A stretch of DNA of 8,378 nt from assembly GCA_023247835.1 (NCBI GenBank), contig JAHFFU010000031.1, positions 1 through 8,378 of the forward strand, read 5' to 3'. This stretch comes from Candidatus Bathyarchaeota archaeon. Lineage in GTDB: Archaea; Thermoproteota; Bathyarchaeia; 40CM-2-53-6; FEN-987. Of this stretch, positions 1-5,653 are shown piece by piece. Position numbers and translations under genes: made by a program. Position 1 is the first letter of the stretch. The number at the start of each line of letters is the position of its first letter. Under the pieces are notes generated by a model. That model was given only the letters and a program-made list of their open reading frames with translations. It had not been told where the DNA came from and made no database searches.

Positions 1-1057
1 GATAGAGGTGCATAGTTGATTGCAGCGAAGGAAGTTCAGAACAGTATTTCAAATGCAACTTGATGGCCTCATCGCTCAATTCGTTAACGAAATCGGCCTT
101 CCAGTACCACTGCAAACCTGGAGGGAAGAGAGGGTCGAACATGCTTTGCAGCATTGGATAAGGCATAGGCCCAACAAAATCAAGTACTGGAGGACCTATT
201 TGGCGAACTGGTTTGAACGCTTTCTCAGCTTCGCCCATCGGTCCGGTGTAGCACCAAACGATACCGCACATGGTCTTGCGGTGCAAATGCTCGGGAAATG
301 GTGGGCCAGGTGGCACTTTGAAAAGCCCACACCAACCATACATATCCTCCGGAGCCTTCGTAATGAACTCACGATACCACTCCATCACCTCAACAGCCTT
401 ATCCAGATCCCACAACATCGGGCCGGCATAGACGGTGCTGACCGGATGCGCCTTGAACGTAAAAGAGGTCACGACGCCAAAGTTTCCTCCGCCGCCGCGG
501 ATTGCCCAGTATAAGTCCTCGTTCTCTTCCGCGCTGGCAGTGACAAAGCTCCCGTCGGCCAAAACCAGATCTGCTTCAAGTAGATTGTCGATCGTCAATC
601 CGAACTTTCGGGCCAAGTAGCCGTGTCCTCCGCCCAACGTAAGTCCAGGAACGCCAGTGGTTGAAACGATGCCGGTTGGAACTGCTAAGCCAAAAGGGTG
701 AGTTGCATGGTCGACATCACCCCAAGTACAGCCACTCTCGACCTGCACGGTCCGTTTCTTAGGATTCACGCGAATGCCTCGCCTGCGGGATAGGTCGATG
801 ACTAGGCCGCCATCGCAGACTCCCAATCCCGCTCCGTTATGTCCGCCCCCGCGAATAGCGAGAAGCATGTTATTTTCGCGAGCGAACTTGACGGCGGTGA
901 TAATGTCCGCCACATCCGAACAACGGGCAATGAGCTGCGGCCGCCGGTCAATCATAGCATTGTACACTTTTCGGGCCGCGTCGTATCCTTGATCCTGCGG
1001 TTGGATTAGTTCACCACGCAGGCTTGCCTTAAACTCGTCCATTGCACTCGATTTCAT
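1..1057 (-). CDS. FAD-linked oxidase, berberine-bridge type (C-terminus cut by window edge)
   Basis: Reading the minus strand from the ATG at 1057 gives 352 open codons with no stop before the window edge, so roughly the last quarter of a typical ~460-residue protein is missing. Members of this PCMH-type FAD family oxidise alcohols, sugars or amines with a flavin covalently held in an N-terminal domain, and reduce O2 or another acceptor. Visible motifs are RGGGHN at residues 69-74, whose His73 is the expected 8-alpha-histidyl FAD attachment site, TLGGGHGYLARKFGLT at 140-155, and DLYWAIRGGGGNFGVVT at 181-197. The second attachment cysteine of bicovalent members aligns with Val131, so a single covalent link is predicted. 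No signal peptide is seen, so it is probably cytoplasmic. It lies 59 nt downstream of the thiol dioxygenase-like gene on the same strand and may be cotranscribed with it. The substrate cannot be inferred. Family call is firm; no strong ribosome binding site marks the start (an alternative is Met6). Confidence 0.88.
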   Translation of the reverse strand, partial: MKSSAMDEFKASLRGELIQPQDQGYDAARKVYNAMIDRRPQLIARCSDVADIITAVKFARENNMLLAIRGGGHNGAGLGVCDGGLVIDLSRRRGIRVNPKKRTVQVESGCTWGDVDHATHPFGLAVPTGIVSTTGVPGLTLGGGHGYLARKFGLTIDNLLEADLVLADGSFVTASAEENEDLYWAIRGGGGNFGVVTSFTFKAHPVSTVYAGPMLWDLDKAVEVMEWYREFITKAPEDMYGWCGLFKVPPGPPFPEHLHRKTMCGIVWCYTGPMGEAEKAFKPVRQIGPPVLDFVGPMPYPMLQSMFDPLFPPGLQWYWKADFVNELSDEAIKLHLKYCSELPSLQSTMHLY

Positions 1058-1116
1058 GACTTGTCAACCCAACACTCTTACGTCTATCATCGTTGCTGAA
1101 GATGAATATGAAGCCT

Positions 1117-1698
1117 TCAGTATTTGTCCGGGTCTCTGAGTACGTTGCAGTAGCCCGACACGAATTTGCCTACTTCTCCAGTAACCGGATCGTAACCATG
1201 CCTTTCTGTGTTCCCAATGTCTCTGCCGTACAGGTGAATGCTCCAAGCGGGCGTTTTTGATATGTTGTCGACGCGGTGTATGCCTGCTCTGCCGAGCACG
1301 GTCACATGACCTTTTGTGTTGATGTTCTCACTAGCCATCTCAAGTTTGGCGAATTTGGGGTTCGAGCCGTCGTCTAACCGTCGGTAGAGGGATTCCCTTT
1401 CCTCCCCCCTGTAAACTCCAATTAACGCCCATGTGAGGTGGTCATGAATTGGCGTGGTCTGCCCTGGATTCCACACGCCCCCAATAACTGAGAAGATCTT
1501 ATCCTCCGGCATGTGGATGAGATTCATCGCGAACCTGTCACGCCTTGGCGTGAAGGCTTCATCAGGTAAGTTTGGGTTCGCCAGCAGTTTTTCTAAAAGA
1601 GGTTTTAGTTGTCGAAGAGTTTCCGACTCTGACTTTCCAGCCCTAACTATGTCTTCAGCCTCGTTTATGGATTGCTTGATCGAGTATTGTTCCGACAA
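1117..1698 (-). CDS. cupin-fold thiol dioxygenase-like protein (cysteine dioxygenase / 3-mercaptopropionate dioxygenase family)
   Basis: This 193-residue protein has the small cupin layout of type I cysteine dioxygenases and their bacterial relatives, non-heme Fe(II) enzymes that add O2 to a thiol to give a sulfinate. The three-histidine iron ligands are visible as PIHDH (His85, His87) and GIHRVDN (His141). The later SIHLYG segment (153-158) supplies the His155/Tyr157 pair that matches the catalytic His-Tyr of the mammalian enzyme. The cysteine that forms the Cys-Tyr crosslink in eukaryotic enzymes aligns with Ala91 in LTWALIGVYRG, as expected for the prokaryotic branch, where this position is not Cys. 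Substrate (cysteine, 3-mercaptopropionate or another thiol) is therefore open. The start is TTG at 1698: an in-frame TAG lies two codons upstream and the next in-frame ATG (codon 58) would remove much of the domain. First gene of a probable two-gene unit with the FAD oxidase. Confidence 0.82.
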   Translation of the reverse strand: MSEQYSIKQSINEAEDIVRAGKSESETLRQLKPLLEKLLANPNLPDEAFTPRRDRFAMNLIHMPEDKIFSVIGGVWNPGQTTPIHDHLTWALIGVYRGEERESLYRRLDDGSNPKFAKLEMASENINTKGHVTVLGRAGIHRVDNISKTPAWSIHLYGRDIGNTERHGYDPVTGEVGKFVSGYCNVLRDPDKY

Positions 1699-1937
1699 AT
1701 CCTAATCGTCTATATGAAAGGTGGAACCTGAATTTGAACTCTATTTTTCGTGCGTGTGTGACTAATTGTGCTTGCAATCATTTGAACTTGGTCAGACTTC
1801 GCTTGGCTACGTAACTTCTCCGACTTCGGACATTTCAACCCAATACCATCTAGAGTCAATTTTCCACGACCCTCTCCCTGTCAAGGCGAGCATTTTTCCT
1901 CGAACAGCTGAGTTGTCCGAAGCCTTAATCCGGCAAG

Positions 1938-1947
1938 GTTTAATACG
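1938..1947 (+). promoter_or_regulatory. TATA-like box for the rps13-rps4 unit
   Basis: GGTTTAATAC contains TTTAATA (1939-1945), close to the archaeal TATA consensus TTTAWA. With the usual 25-27 nt to the start site, transcription would begin near 1966-1970, giving a leader of about 20 nt before the rps13 ATG at 1989. No start site was measured. The rest of the 290-nt divergent region (1699-1988) shows no gene I can support. A weaker TATA-like AAAAATAG on the minus strand (1748-1741) could serve the dioxygenase gene. Confidence 0.45.
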
Positions 1948-1960
1948 ATTCTATCTTTTC

Positions 1961-1982
1961 GCTACGCCACACTAGGTGTAGC
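1961..1982 (+). promoter_or_regulatory. hairpin / inverted repeat covering the rps13 Shine-Dalgarno
   Basis: GCTACGCC (1961-1968) can pair with GGTGTAGC (1975-1982) through eight consecutive pairs, one of them G-U, around a six-base loop (ACACTA). The 3' arm contains most of the AGGTG sequence (1974-1978) that is the likely ribosome binding site of rps13, so in RNA the stem would hide it. If transcription starts near 1968 as the TATA box suggests, the 5' arm would not be transcribed and the repeat would instead act, if at all, as DNA at the start site. The pairing is seen; the function is inferred. Confidence 0.4.
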
Positions 1983-1988
1983 AAGCGG

Positions 1989-2498
1989 ATGTCAAGGGAG
2001 TTTCGGCAAATCCTTCGTGTCGCAGGCACTAACGTCGACGGGACGAAGAAGTTGGTTTACGGTCTCCTGCATATCAGGGGGGTTGGGCCGAGCTACGCGG
2101 CCGCAATAGTTAGGGCTGCGGAACTTCGACCTGACTTGAGATTGGGTGATCTTTCTGAGGGTGAAGTTCAGAAACTGGAGGATGTGATGCGCGACCCCGC
2201 GAAATATGGGCTACCGTCACGCCTCTACAATCGAAGAAAGGGGCTTGACACTGGCCGCGACGTGCATTTGATCGGCGCGGACCTTACGCTGGGCATTAAG
2301 AGTGATGTGGATTTCATGACGGACATTCGAACTTGGAAGGGAGTTAGACACTCGTTGGGCCTGAAGGTTCGCGGCCAACGAACCAGAACGACAGGCCGCA
2401 AAGGCAGAGCGGTCGGTGTATCGAAGAAGGTTGTTCTTGAGGCTGCCAGGGCAGCAGCCCGCGATGAAGGGAAGGAAGGAAAGGAAGAGAAGAAGTAG
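1989..2498 (+). CDS. rps13: 30S ribosomal protein S13 (uS13)
   Basis: uS13 sits in the head of the small subunit, contacts the P-site tRNA and forms bridges to the large subunit. The 169-residue sequence has the family's helix-turn segment LLHIRGVGPSYAAAIV (26-41) and the basic C-terminal signature RGQRTRTTGRKGR (128-140). It has the archaeal/eukaryotic length, longer than the ~120-residue bacterial form. The tail ends in a lysine/glutamate-rich stretch (DEGKEGKEEKK, 159-169) encoded by an almost pure purine tract, probably disordered. The ATG at 1989 is preceded by AGGTG at 1974-1978 and begins MSREFRQILRV, typical for archaeal uS13. It is the first gene of the ribosomal run and is followed after 12 nt by rps4, as in many archaea. 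Confidence 0.97.
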   Translation: MSREFRQILRVAGTNVDGTKKLVYGLLHIRGVGPSYAAAIVRAAELRPDLRLGDLSEGEVQKLEDVMRDPAKYGLPSRLYNRRKGLDTGRDVHLIGADLTLGIKSDVDFMTDIRTWKGVRHSLGLKVRGQRTRTTGRKGRAVGVSKKVVLEAARAAARDEGKEGKEEKK

Positions 2499-2510
2499 GG
2501 CTGATCATGG

Positions 2511-3077
2511 ATGGGTGACCCGAAAAGGCAGCGGAAGAGCTACGAGACTCCCAGGCACCCGTGGCGCAGGGACCAGCTGGAGCTCGAACTTCACCTAATG
2601 GGCGAATACGGCCTTCGCAACAAACGCGAACTTTGGCGCTGCAAAACTATGCTTTCCCAGGTCAGAGGAATAGCTAGGTCACTGCTAGGCTCCACGGCCG
2701 AAGAACGCGAGCACCTAGAACGCGAGTACCTTTCCAAACTAGGCCGAATCGGCGTCCTGTCCGAATCCGCCAACATCGATGAAGTTCTGGACTTGGAGAT
2801 TAGAGACCTGCTCGAGCGCAGGTTGCAGACCGTAGTCTTCAGACGGGGCCTAGCAAAGTCGGTCTTTCAAGCCCGACAACTCGTCTCGCATGGGCACATA
2901 TCGATTGCGGGAAAGATCGTCTCGGTCCCAGGCTATATGGTGAAACGCGATGAGGAGCAGAAACTCAAGTATTTCTCGCATAGCCCGTTATCGAAGGCCG
3001 ACCATCCTTTGAGGAAGGTTATCGCGGCTACCGCTGCGAGCCAGGCCGTAACCGAACCCGCTCCGAAGGCTTCCTAG
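2511..3077 (+). CDS. rps4: 30S ribosomal protein S4 (uS4)
   Basis: uS4 is a primary 16S rRNA binder that nucleates assembly of the small-subunit body. The 188-residue protein opens with [18 protein letters not shown], the hallmark start of archaeal uS4, and carries the S4 RNA-binding domain at about residues 103-148 ([15 protein letters not shown], then [15 protein letters not shown]). The tail after about 172 is Ala/Pro-rich and probably flexible. ATG 2511 is chosen over the overlapping ATG at 2507, which is out of frame. GGGCTGATC just upstream (2498-2506) resembles the extended archaeal Shine-Dalgarno GGAGGTGATC. In most archaea rps11 follows directly; here the next gene is convergent and only 14 nt away, so the transcript presumably ends here. 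Confidence 0.97.
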   Translation: MGDPKRQRKSYETPRHPWRRDQLELELHLMGEYGLRNKRELWRCKTMLSQVRGIARSLLGSTAEEREHLEREYLSKLGRIGVLSESANIDEVLDLEIRDLLERRLQTVVFRRGLAKSVFQARQLVSHGHISIAGKIVSVPGYMVKRDEEQKLKYFSHSPLSKADHPLRKVIAATAASQAVTEPAPKAS

Positions 3078-3096
3078 CAGCAACTTCTGCGCTAGG
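3073..3096. terminator. inverted repeat between convergent stop codons, possible bidirectional terminator
   Basis: CCTAGCAG (3073-3080) pairs with CTGC (3087-3090) and TAGG (3093-3096), leaving a six-base loop and a two-base bulge. The repeat spans both the TAG of rps4 and the TAG of the convergent zinc-finger gene. No long T-run follows in either direction, and archaeal termination depends mostly on oligo-T, so a terminator role is only suggested by position. Confidence 0.3.
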
Positions 3097-3511
3097 TTCG
3101 TCTCCTCAAAAGGAGAAAAGAGACCAGCCCAGCGATTGTCAGGACTGCGGCCAATGCGATGAGGCCGACTGAATAGGGGCCGCTTCCGAGGATTATTGGA
3201 ATCGGCCCGATCAAAATGATCGCTCCCCCGCTCACCCCGCTAAGGTTCGAGAATGAACCGAAAGCCATCAGCAACATTCCGATGAAGATTACCGCGAAAG
3301 CTACGAAAAACAGCCACGTTGCCGATGAAAATTGGGACGGAGCAGAATACCCCTGAGGGGTAGCAACCATTAGCTTCGCTTGGCATTCAGAACAGGACCA
3401 GCGAACTGGGTTGATACAGTTGCTACACACAGCCCTACCGCAATCCTGGCATACGTGTGTCGCCGGCCGCATTCCGCATATTGCACAGAGGGGGCCCGCC
3501 ACGACGATCAC
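3092..3511 (-). CDS. eight-cysteine zinc-finger / DUF131-type membrane protein
   Basis: This 139-residue protein combines two parts. Residues 9-43 hold four CxxC pairs (Cys9/12, 21/24, 29/32, 40/43), a spacing suited to two zinc ions in a B-box- or RING-like cross-brace. After a short linker come two hydrophobic helices (about 65-86 and 113-135) around GGAIILIGPIPIILGS (95-110), the signature of the small archaeal DUF131 (TIGR00304) membrane proteins. The C-terminus is RRRT. It probably sits in the cytoplasmic membrane with the zinc domain in the cytosol, because the finger has no secretion signal. Function is unknown; a binding or scaffold role is only a guess. Start is GTG at 3511, overlapping the TGA of the upstream paralog by four bases, so translation is probably coupled. 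Convergent with rps4. Confidence 0.8.
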   Translation of the reverse strand: MIVVAGPLCAICGMRPATHVCQDCGRAVCSNCINPVRWSCSECQAKLMVATPQGYSAPSQFSSATWLFFVAFAVIFIGMLLMAFGSFSNLSGVSGGAIILIGPIPIILGSGPYSVGLIALAAVLTIAGLVSFLLLRRRT

Positions 3512-3771
3512 CGAGGTAGAAGTGATGGAAGGAGCATAAAAACGACGACGACGGCTATCAGGATGATTGCTAGTACCACGAGGGTCTTGGCCGAATCACG
3601 GTCCGTCCCGAAGATTATCGGAATAGGGCCTATGAGCAAAACCCCACCACCGCGAGTTTTGGTCCCACTGGTCTGCGACCTAATCGCGAGAAGGATCGCT
3701 GCGATGAATGCAAGTATAAATCCGAAAATGACGAGGCCGAACCCGATCTCAGCGATAGAGACCTCGGTCAA
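3508..3771 (-). CDS. DUF131-family small membrane protein
   Basis: An 87-residue protein with two predicted membrane helices (about 6-30 and 64-84) separated by a loop containing GGGVLLIGPIPIIFGT (41-56), the DUF131/TIGR00304 signature that is also present in the overlapping downstream gene. The two proteins are therefore likely duplicates, the partner having gained, or this one having lost, the zinc-finger part. DUF131 proteins are archaeal and have no established function. Start is TTG at 3771: an in-frame TAG lies five codons upstream and no ATG lies between, and the first residues already lead into helix 1. Its stop overlaps the GTG of the next gene. It is divergent from rpoD and would share the 239-nt region 3772-4010; GTTAAAG on the minus strand (about 3817-3811) is a weak TATA candidate. 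Confidence 0.78.
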   Translation of the reverse strand: MTEVSIAEIGFGLVIFGFILAFIAAILLAIRSQTSGTKTRGGGVLLIGPIPIIFGTDRDSAKTLVVLAIILIAVVVVFMLLPSLLPR

Positions 3772-3863
3772 TGTTTCGCAACCCTAACACACTTCGAAAT
3801 CTCTCGCGAACTTTAACTCTTCGAGAAAATTTCCGACGGAGGCAACTCGAAAAGTCGTAATAG

Positions 3864-3870
3864 TTTATAA
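3864..3870 (+). promoter_or_regulatory. TATA box candidate for the rpoD operon
   Basis: TTTATAA in the context AGTTTATAAG is a near-perfect archaeal TATA box. Transcription would be expected to begin about 3892-3897, giving an unusually long leader of roughly 115 nt before the TTG start of rpoD at 4011. The box lies in the divergent spacer created by the inverted DUF131 pair, so rpoD and everything after it probably form a transcription unit separate from rps13-rps4. Confidence 0.5.
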
Positions 3871-3918
3871 GCCCCGCAGAGGCTACCTCGGAAAGCTCTT
3901 TCCAAAGAAGTGAAAATA

Positions 3919-4004
3919 TCGTGGGCCCCGGACCCGAACGACAAGATTCAGGCCAGAACACGCCAAGCGGCCCACGAGATGTGCTGTTTTTCTCGAGGGG
4001 TCCG
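3919..4004 (+). promoter_or_regulatory. rpoD leader with potential pseudoknot over the ribosome binding site
   Basis: Two perfect complementary pairs interlock. TCGTGGGCC (3919-3927) matches GGCCCACGA (3969-3977), nine pairs, and CGGACCC (3929-3935) matches GGGTCCG (3998-4004), seven pairs. The order A-B-A'-B' is that of an H-type pseudoknot with connecting stretches of 1, 33 and 20 nt. B' overlaps the likely rpoD Shine-Dalgarno GAGGGG (3995-4000), so stem B would block translation. A TTTTT run (3987-3991) follows A', so a hairpin plus oligo-T attenuator is an alternative reading. The complementarity is seen directly; folding and regulation are inferred, and either stem alone could be chance. 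Confidence 0.4.
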
Positions 4005-4010
4005 TAGGTC

Positions 4011-4838
4011 TTGGACGTAAAGATACTGGAAGAGAAAGATAACACTCTCCGTTTTCTGTTGAAAGGAACGGGCCATGCCTATGCCAACGCTTTGCGTCGA
4101 GCTATGATGGCAGAGGTTCCTGCAATGGCGATTGAGGACGTTATTGTAATCGAGAACACCTCCGTCCTCTACGACGAAGTAATCGCCCATAGGCTGGGGC
4201 TTATACCAATCAAAACGGACTTGGATGCCTACGTTCTGCCTGAAGAATGCGACTGCAAGAGTGAACTCGGGTGCAGCAAATGCAGAGCCTCCTTCACACT
4301 TGAGGCGGAAGCAGTAGACGAACCAGTTATGGTATATTCCTCGGATCTGAAACCGGAAAGCGACGCAACGCCCGTGAGCGGCAATATACCAATCGTTAAG
4401 CTCGGCCCCATGCAGAAGTTGAAGCTTGAGGTTTACGCGAGGTTAGGGCGGGGGTTGGAACACGCTAAATGGCAGCCTGTTTCAGCATGCGCCTACAAGT
4501 ACCTCCCCAGGGTAACCTTGAACGCCGAGAATTTGGCCAACCCTGAGGAAGTGATCCGAGTTTGCCCGACTGATGTATATGCTCATGACCCCGAAAGCAA
4601 GATCACGGTTCGCGACGAGCTTGCCTGCACACTATGCATGGACTGCGTTGAGAAGGCCGTCCCAATAGATTCCAAGAAAGCGTTTCCAATCAAAATCGAT
4701 GGCGACGATACCGCATTCGTTTTTTACGTCGAGTCGACAGGGGCCCTTCCGTCGAAAAGGATCGTGGAAGAGGCAGCCAAGGTTCTGGAGAAGAAAGCAT
4801 CGGGGCTAACTGACTTGGCGAAAAAAGGCTTCGAATAG
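4011..4838 (+). CDS. rpoD: DNA-directed RNA polymerase subunit D (Rpb3/alpha homolog) with Fe-S domain
   Basis: RpoD pairs with RpoL and recruits RpoN and RpoP to start assembly of archaeal RNA polymerase. The 275-residue protein begins MDVKILEEKDNTLRFLLKG, then LRRAMMAEVPAMAIEDV (28-44), the classic alpha/Rpb3 dimerisation region. Cys80, 82, 88 and 91 form a C-x-C-x5-C-x2-C site resembling the zinc loop of eukaryotic Rpb3. A ferredoxin-like insertion (about 174-220) has Cys185, Cys206, Cys209 and Cys212, the four ligands expected for one cluster and close in position to those of Sulfolobus RpoD. The fourth Cys of a second ferredoxin motif is replaced by Ala216, so only one cluster is likely. 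Start is TTG at 4011, forced by an in-frame TAG at 4005-4007; the Shine-Dalgarno is GAGGGG at 3995-4000. First gene of the downstream operon. Confidence 0.96.
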   Translation: MDVKILEEKDNTLRFLLKGTGHAYANALRRAMMAEVPAMAIEDVIVIENTSVLYDEVIAHRLGLIPIKTDLDAYVLPEECDCKSELGCSKCRASFTLEAEAVDEPVMVYSSDLKPESDATPVSGNIPIVKLGPMQKLKLEVYARLGRGLEHAKWQPVSACAYKYLPRVTLNAENLANPEEVIRVCPTDVYAHDPESKITVRDELACTLCMDCVEKAVPIDSKKAFPIKIDGDDTAFVFYVESTGALPSKRIVEEAAKVLEKKASGLTDLAKKGFE

Positions 4839-4850
4839 AGGAATTGCTTT

Positions 4851-5210
4851 ATGCGTCGTGTAATCACAAACCCCGAACTTCTCGATACGATCAAGTTTCT
4901 TAAAGTTCAGGCAAGGGAAAACAGGGCTAGGATTTGGGCTGTCACCGCCGAATCTCTCTCCCGACCTAGGGGAGGGAGAGCAGTTCTGAACCTGAACCAC
5001 ATATCGCGTGCATCGAAGCGCGACGCGCTCGTACTTGTCCCAGGTAAAGTCTTGGCTGCAGGGTACATCAAACACCCCGTCACCGTCGGCGCCTTCCAGT
5101 TCTCCCAAGCGGCGAAGACGAAGATTGAACGGGCCGGCGGCAAATGTATTGCAATCAAAGATTTCGTCAGCAAGTACCCAAAGGGATCAAACGTCCTAAT
5201 TTTGAGATGA
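4851..5210 (+). CDS. rpl18e: 50S ribosomal protein L18e (eL18)
   Basis: eL18 is a large-subunit protein shared by archaea and eukaryotes and absent from bacteria. The 119-residue sequence matches the family throughout: ITNPELLDTIKFLKVQA near the start, then LNLNHISRASKRDALVLVPG (46-65) and KVLAAGYIKHPVTVGAFQFS (66-85). ATG 4851 is preceded by GAGGA (4838-4842) just after the rpoD stop. The end overlaps the likely start of rpl13 by four bases (ATGA), the standard arrangement rpoD-rpl18e-rpl13 of archaea. Nothing unusual apart from a short N-terminus. Confidence 0.96.
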   Translation: MRRVITNPELLDTIKFLKVQARENRARIWAVTAESLSRPRGGRAVLNLNHISRASKRDALVLVPGKVLAAGYIKHPVTVGAFQFSQAAKTKIERAGGKCIAIKDFVSKYPKGSNVLILR

Positions 5211-5647
5211 GCGGCATGTCAAAAGAAACAGTGCTGCTGGACGCGAAAAATCAGATTCTAGGGCGGCTTGCCAGCTACGCAGCGAAACATGCCCTAAGCG
5301 GCGACAGTGTCATTGTACTTAACGCTGAGAAGGCCGTGATTTCAGGGAGGAGAAAGAACATTGTGGAAGAAGCAAAACGACGGCTCGAAACAAGAACACT
5401 TGCAAATCAGACAACTGCCCCAGTACACCAACGGCGTCCAGACCTATACCTGAGGCGAGTAATTCGGGGCATGTTGCCGTGGGAGAAGGCCAAAGGAAAA
5501 GCCGCCTTTCACAGGGTTCTAGTGTTCATGGGCGTTCCGGAGGAGTACTCAAGCAAACCTGCGGCGAAGGTGCCCGGCGCAGACGCCTCAAAGCTTGCCT
5601 CAGCCTACATAACCCTAGAGGACCTCGCAACGGAGATTGGAGGTTAG
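5207..5647 (+). CDS. rpl13: 50S ribosomal protein L13 (uL13)
   Basis: uL13 binds 23S rRNA early in large-subunit assembly. From ATG 5207 the protein is 146 residues, the usual archaeal size, with LLDAKNQILGRLASYAAK (10-27), VIVLNAEKAVISG (35-47) and the signature RRPDLYLRRVIRGMLPW (76-92) followed by GKAAFHRVLVFMGVP (97-111). A second in-frame ATG at 5216 would give 143 residues starting MSKETVLLD and is nearly as likely. ATG 5207 is preferred because it forms the ATGA overlap with the rpl18e stop, which suits coupled translation. Reading further upstream in this frame runs inside rpl18e and is not part of the protein. The rps9 start follows after six bases. Confidence 0.94.
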   Translation: MSGMSKETVLLDAKNQILGRLASYAAKHALSGDSVIVLNAEKAVISGRRKNIVEEAKRRLETRTLANQTTAPVHQRRPDLYLRRVIRGMLPWEKAKGKAAFHRVLVFMGVPEEYSSKPAAKVPGADASKLASAYITLEDLATEIGG

Positions 5648-5653
5648 AGTTGT

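Noticed and set aside
20..514. Open plus-strand frame of 164 codons, with others following at 435-992
   Set aside because: These lie opposite the FAD-linked oxidase, whose minus-strand frame has clear family motifs; the plus-strand translations show no recognisable domain.
1454..1705. Plus-strand frame over the dioxygenase gene
   Set aside because: Antisense to a well-supported cupin gene and without family features.
1905..1960. Segment with a GGTTTAATACGATTC stretch resembling a tRNA T-loop
   Set aside because: No acceptor stem, anticodon arm or D arm could be paired around it.
1766..1975. 69-codon plus-strand frame in the divergent spacer
   Set aside because: No ribosome binding site, no recognisable motif, and it would run through the TATA-like box and start region of rps13.
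3380..3787. 135-codon plus-strand frame opposite the two DUF131-type genes
   Set aside because: The minus-strand frames carry membrane helices and repeated family signatures; the plus frame is basic, low in structure and has no family match I recognise.
3919..3977. tRNA or intron-like RNA based on the nine-base outer stem
   Set aside because: The distance between the arms is too short for a tRNA and no T or anticodon arm is found; a leader structure fits better.
3749..4190. Two minus-strand frames across the rpoD promoter and 5' end
   Set aside because: They overlap the conserved rpoD coding region antisense and the leader, with no ribosome binding site or motif.
5144..5206. Longer N-terminus for uL13 from an in-frame upstream ATG
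   Set aside because: It lies inside rpl18e and adds residues absent from the family; ATG 5207 or 5216 is the natural start.
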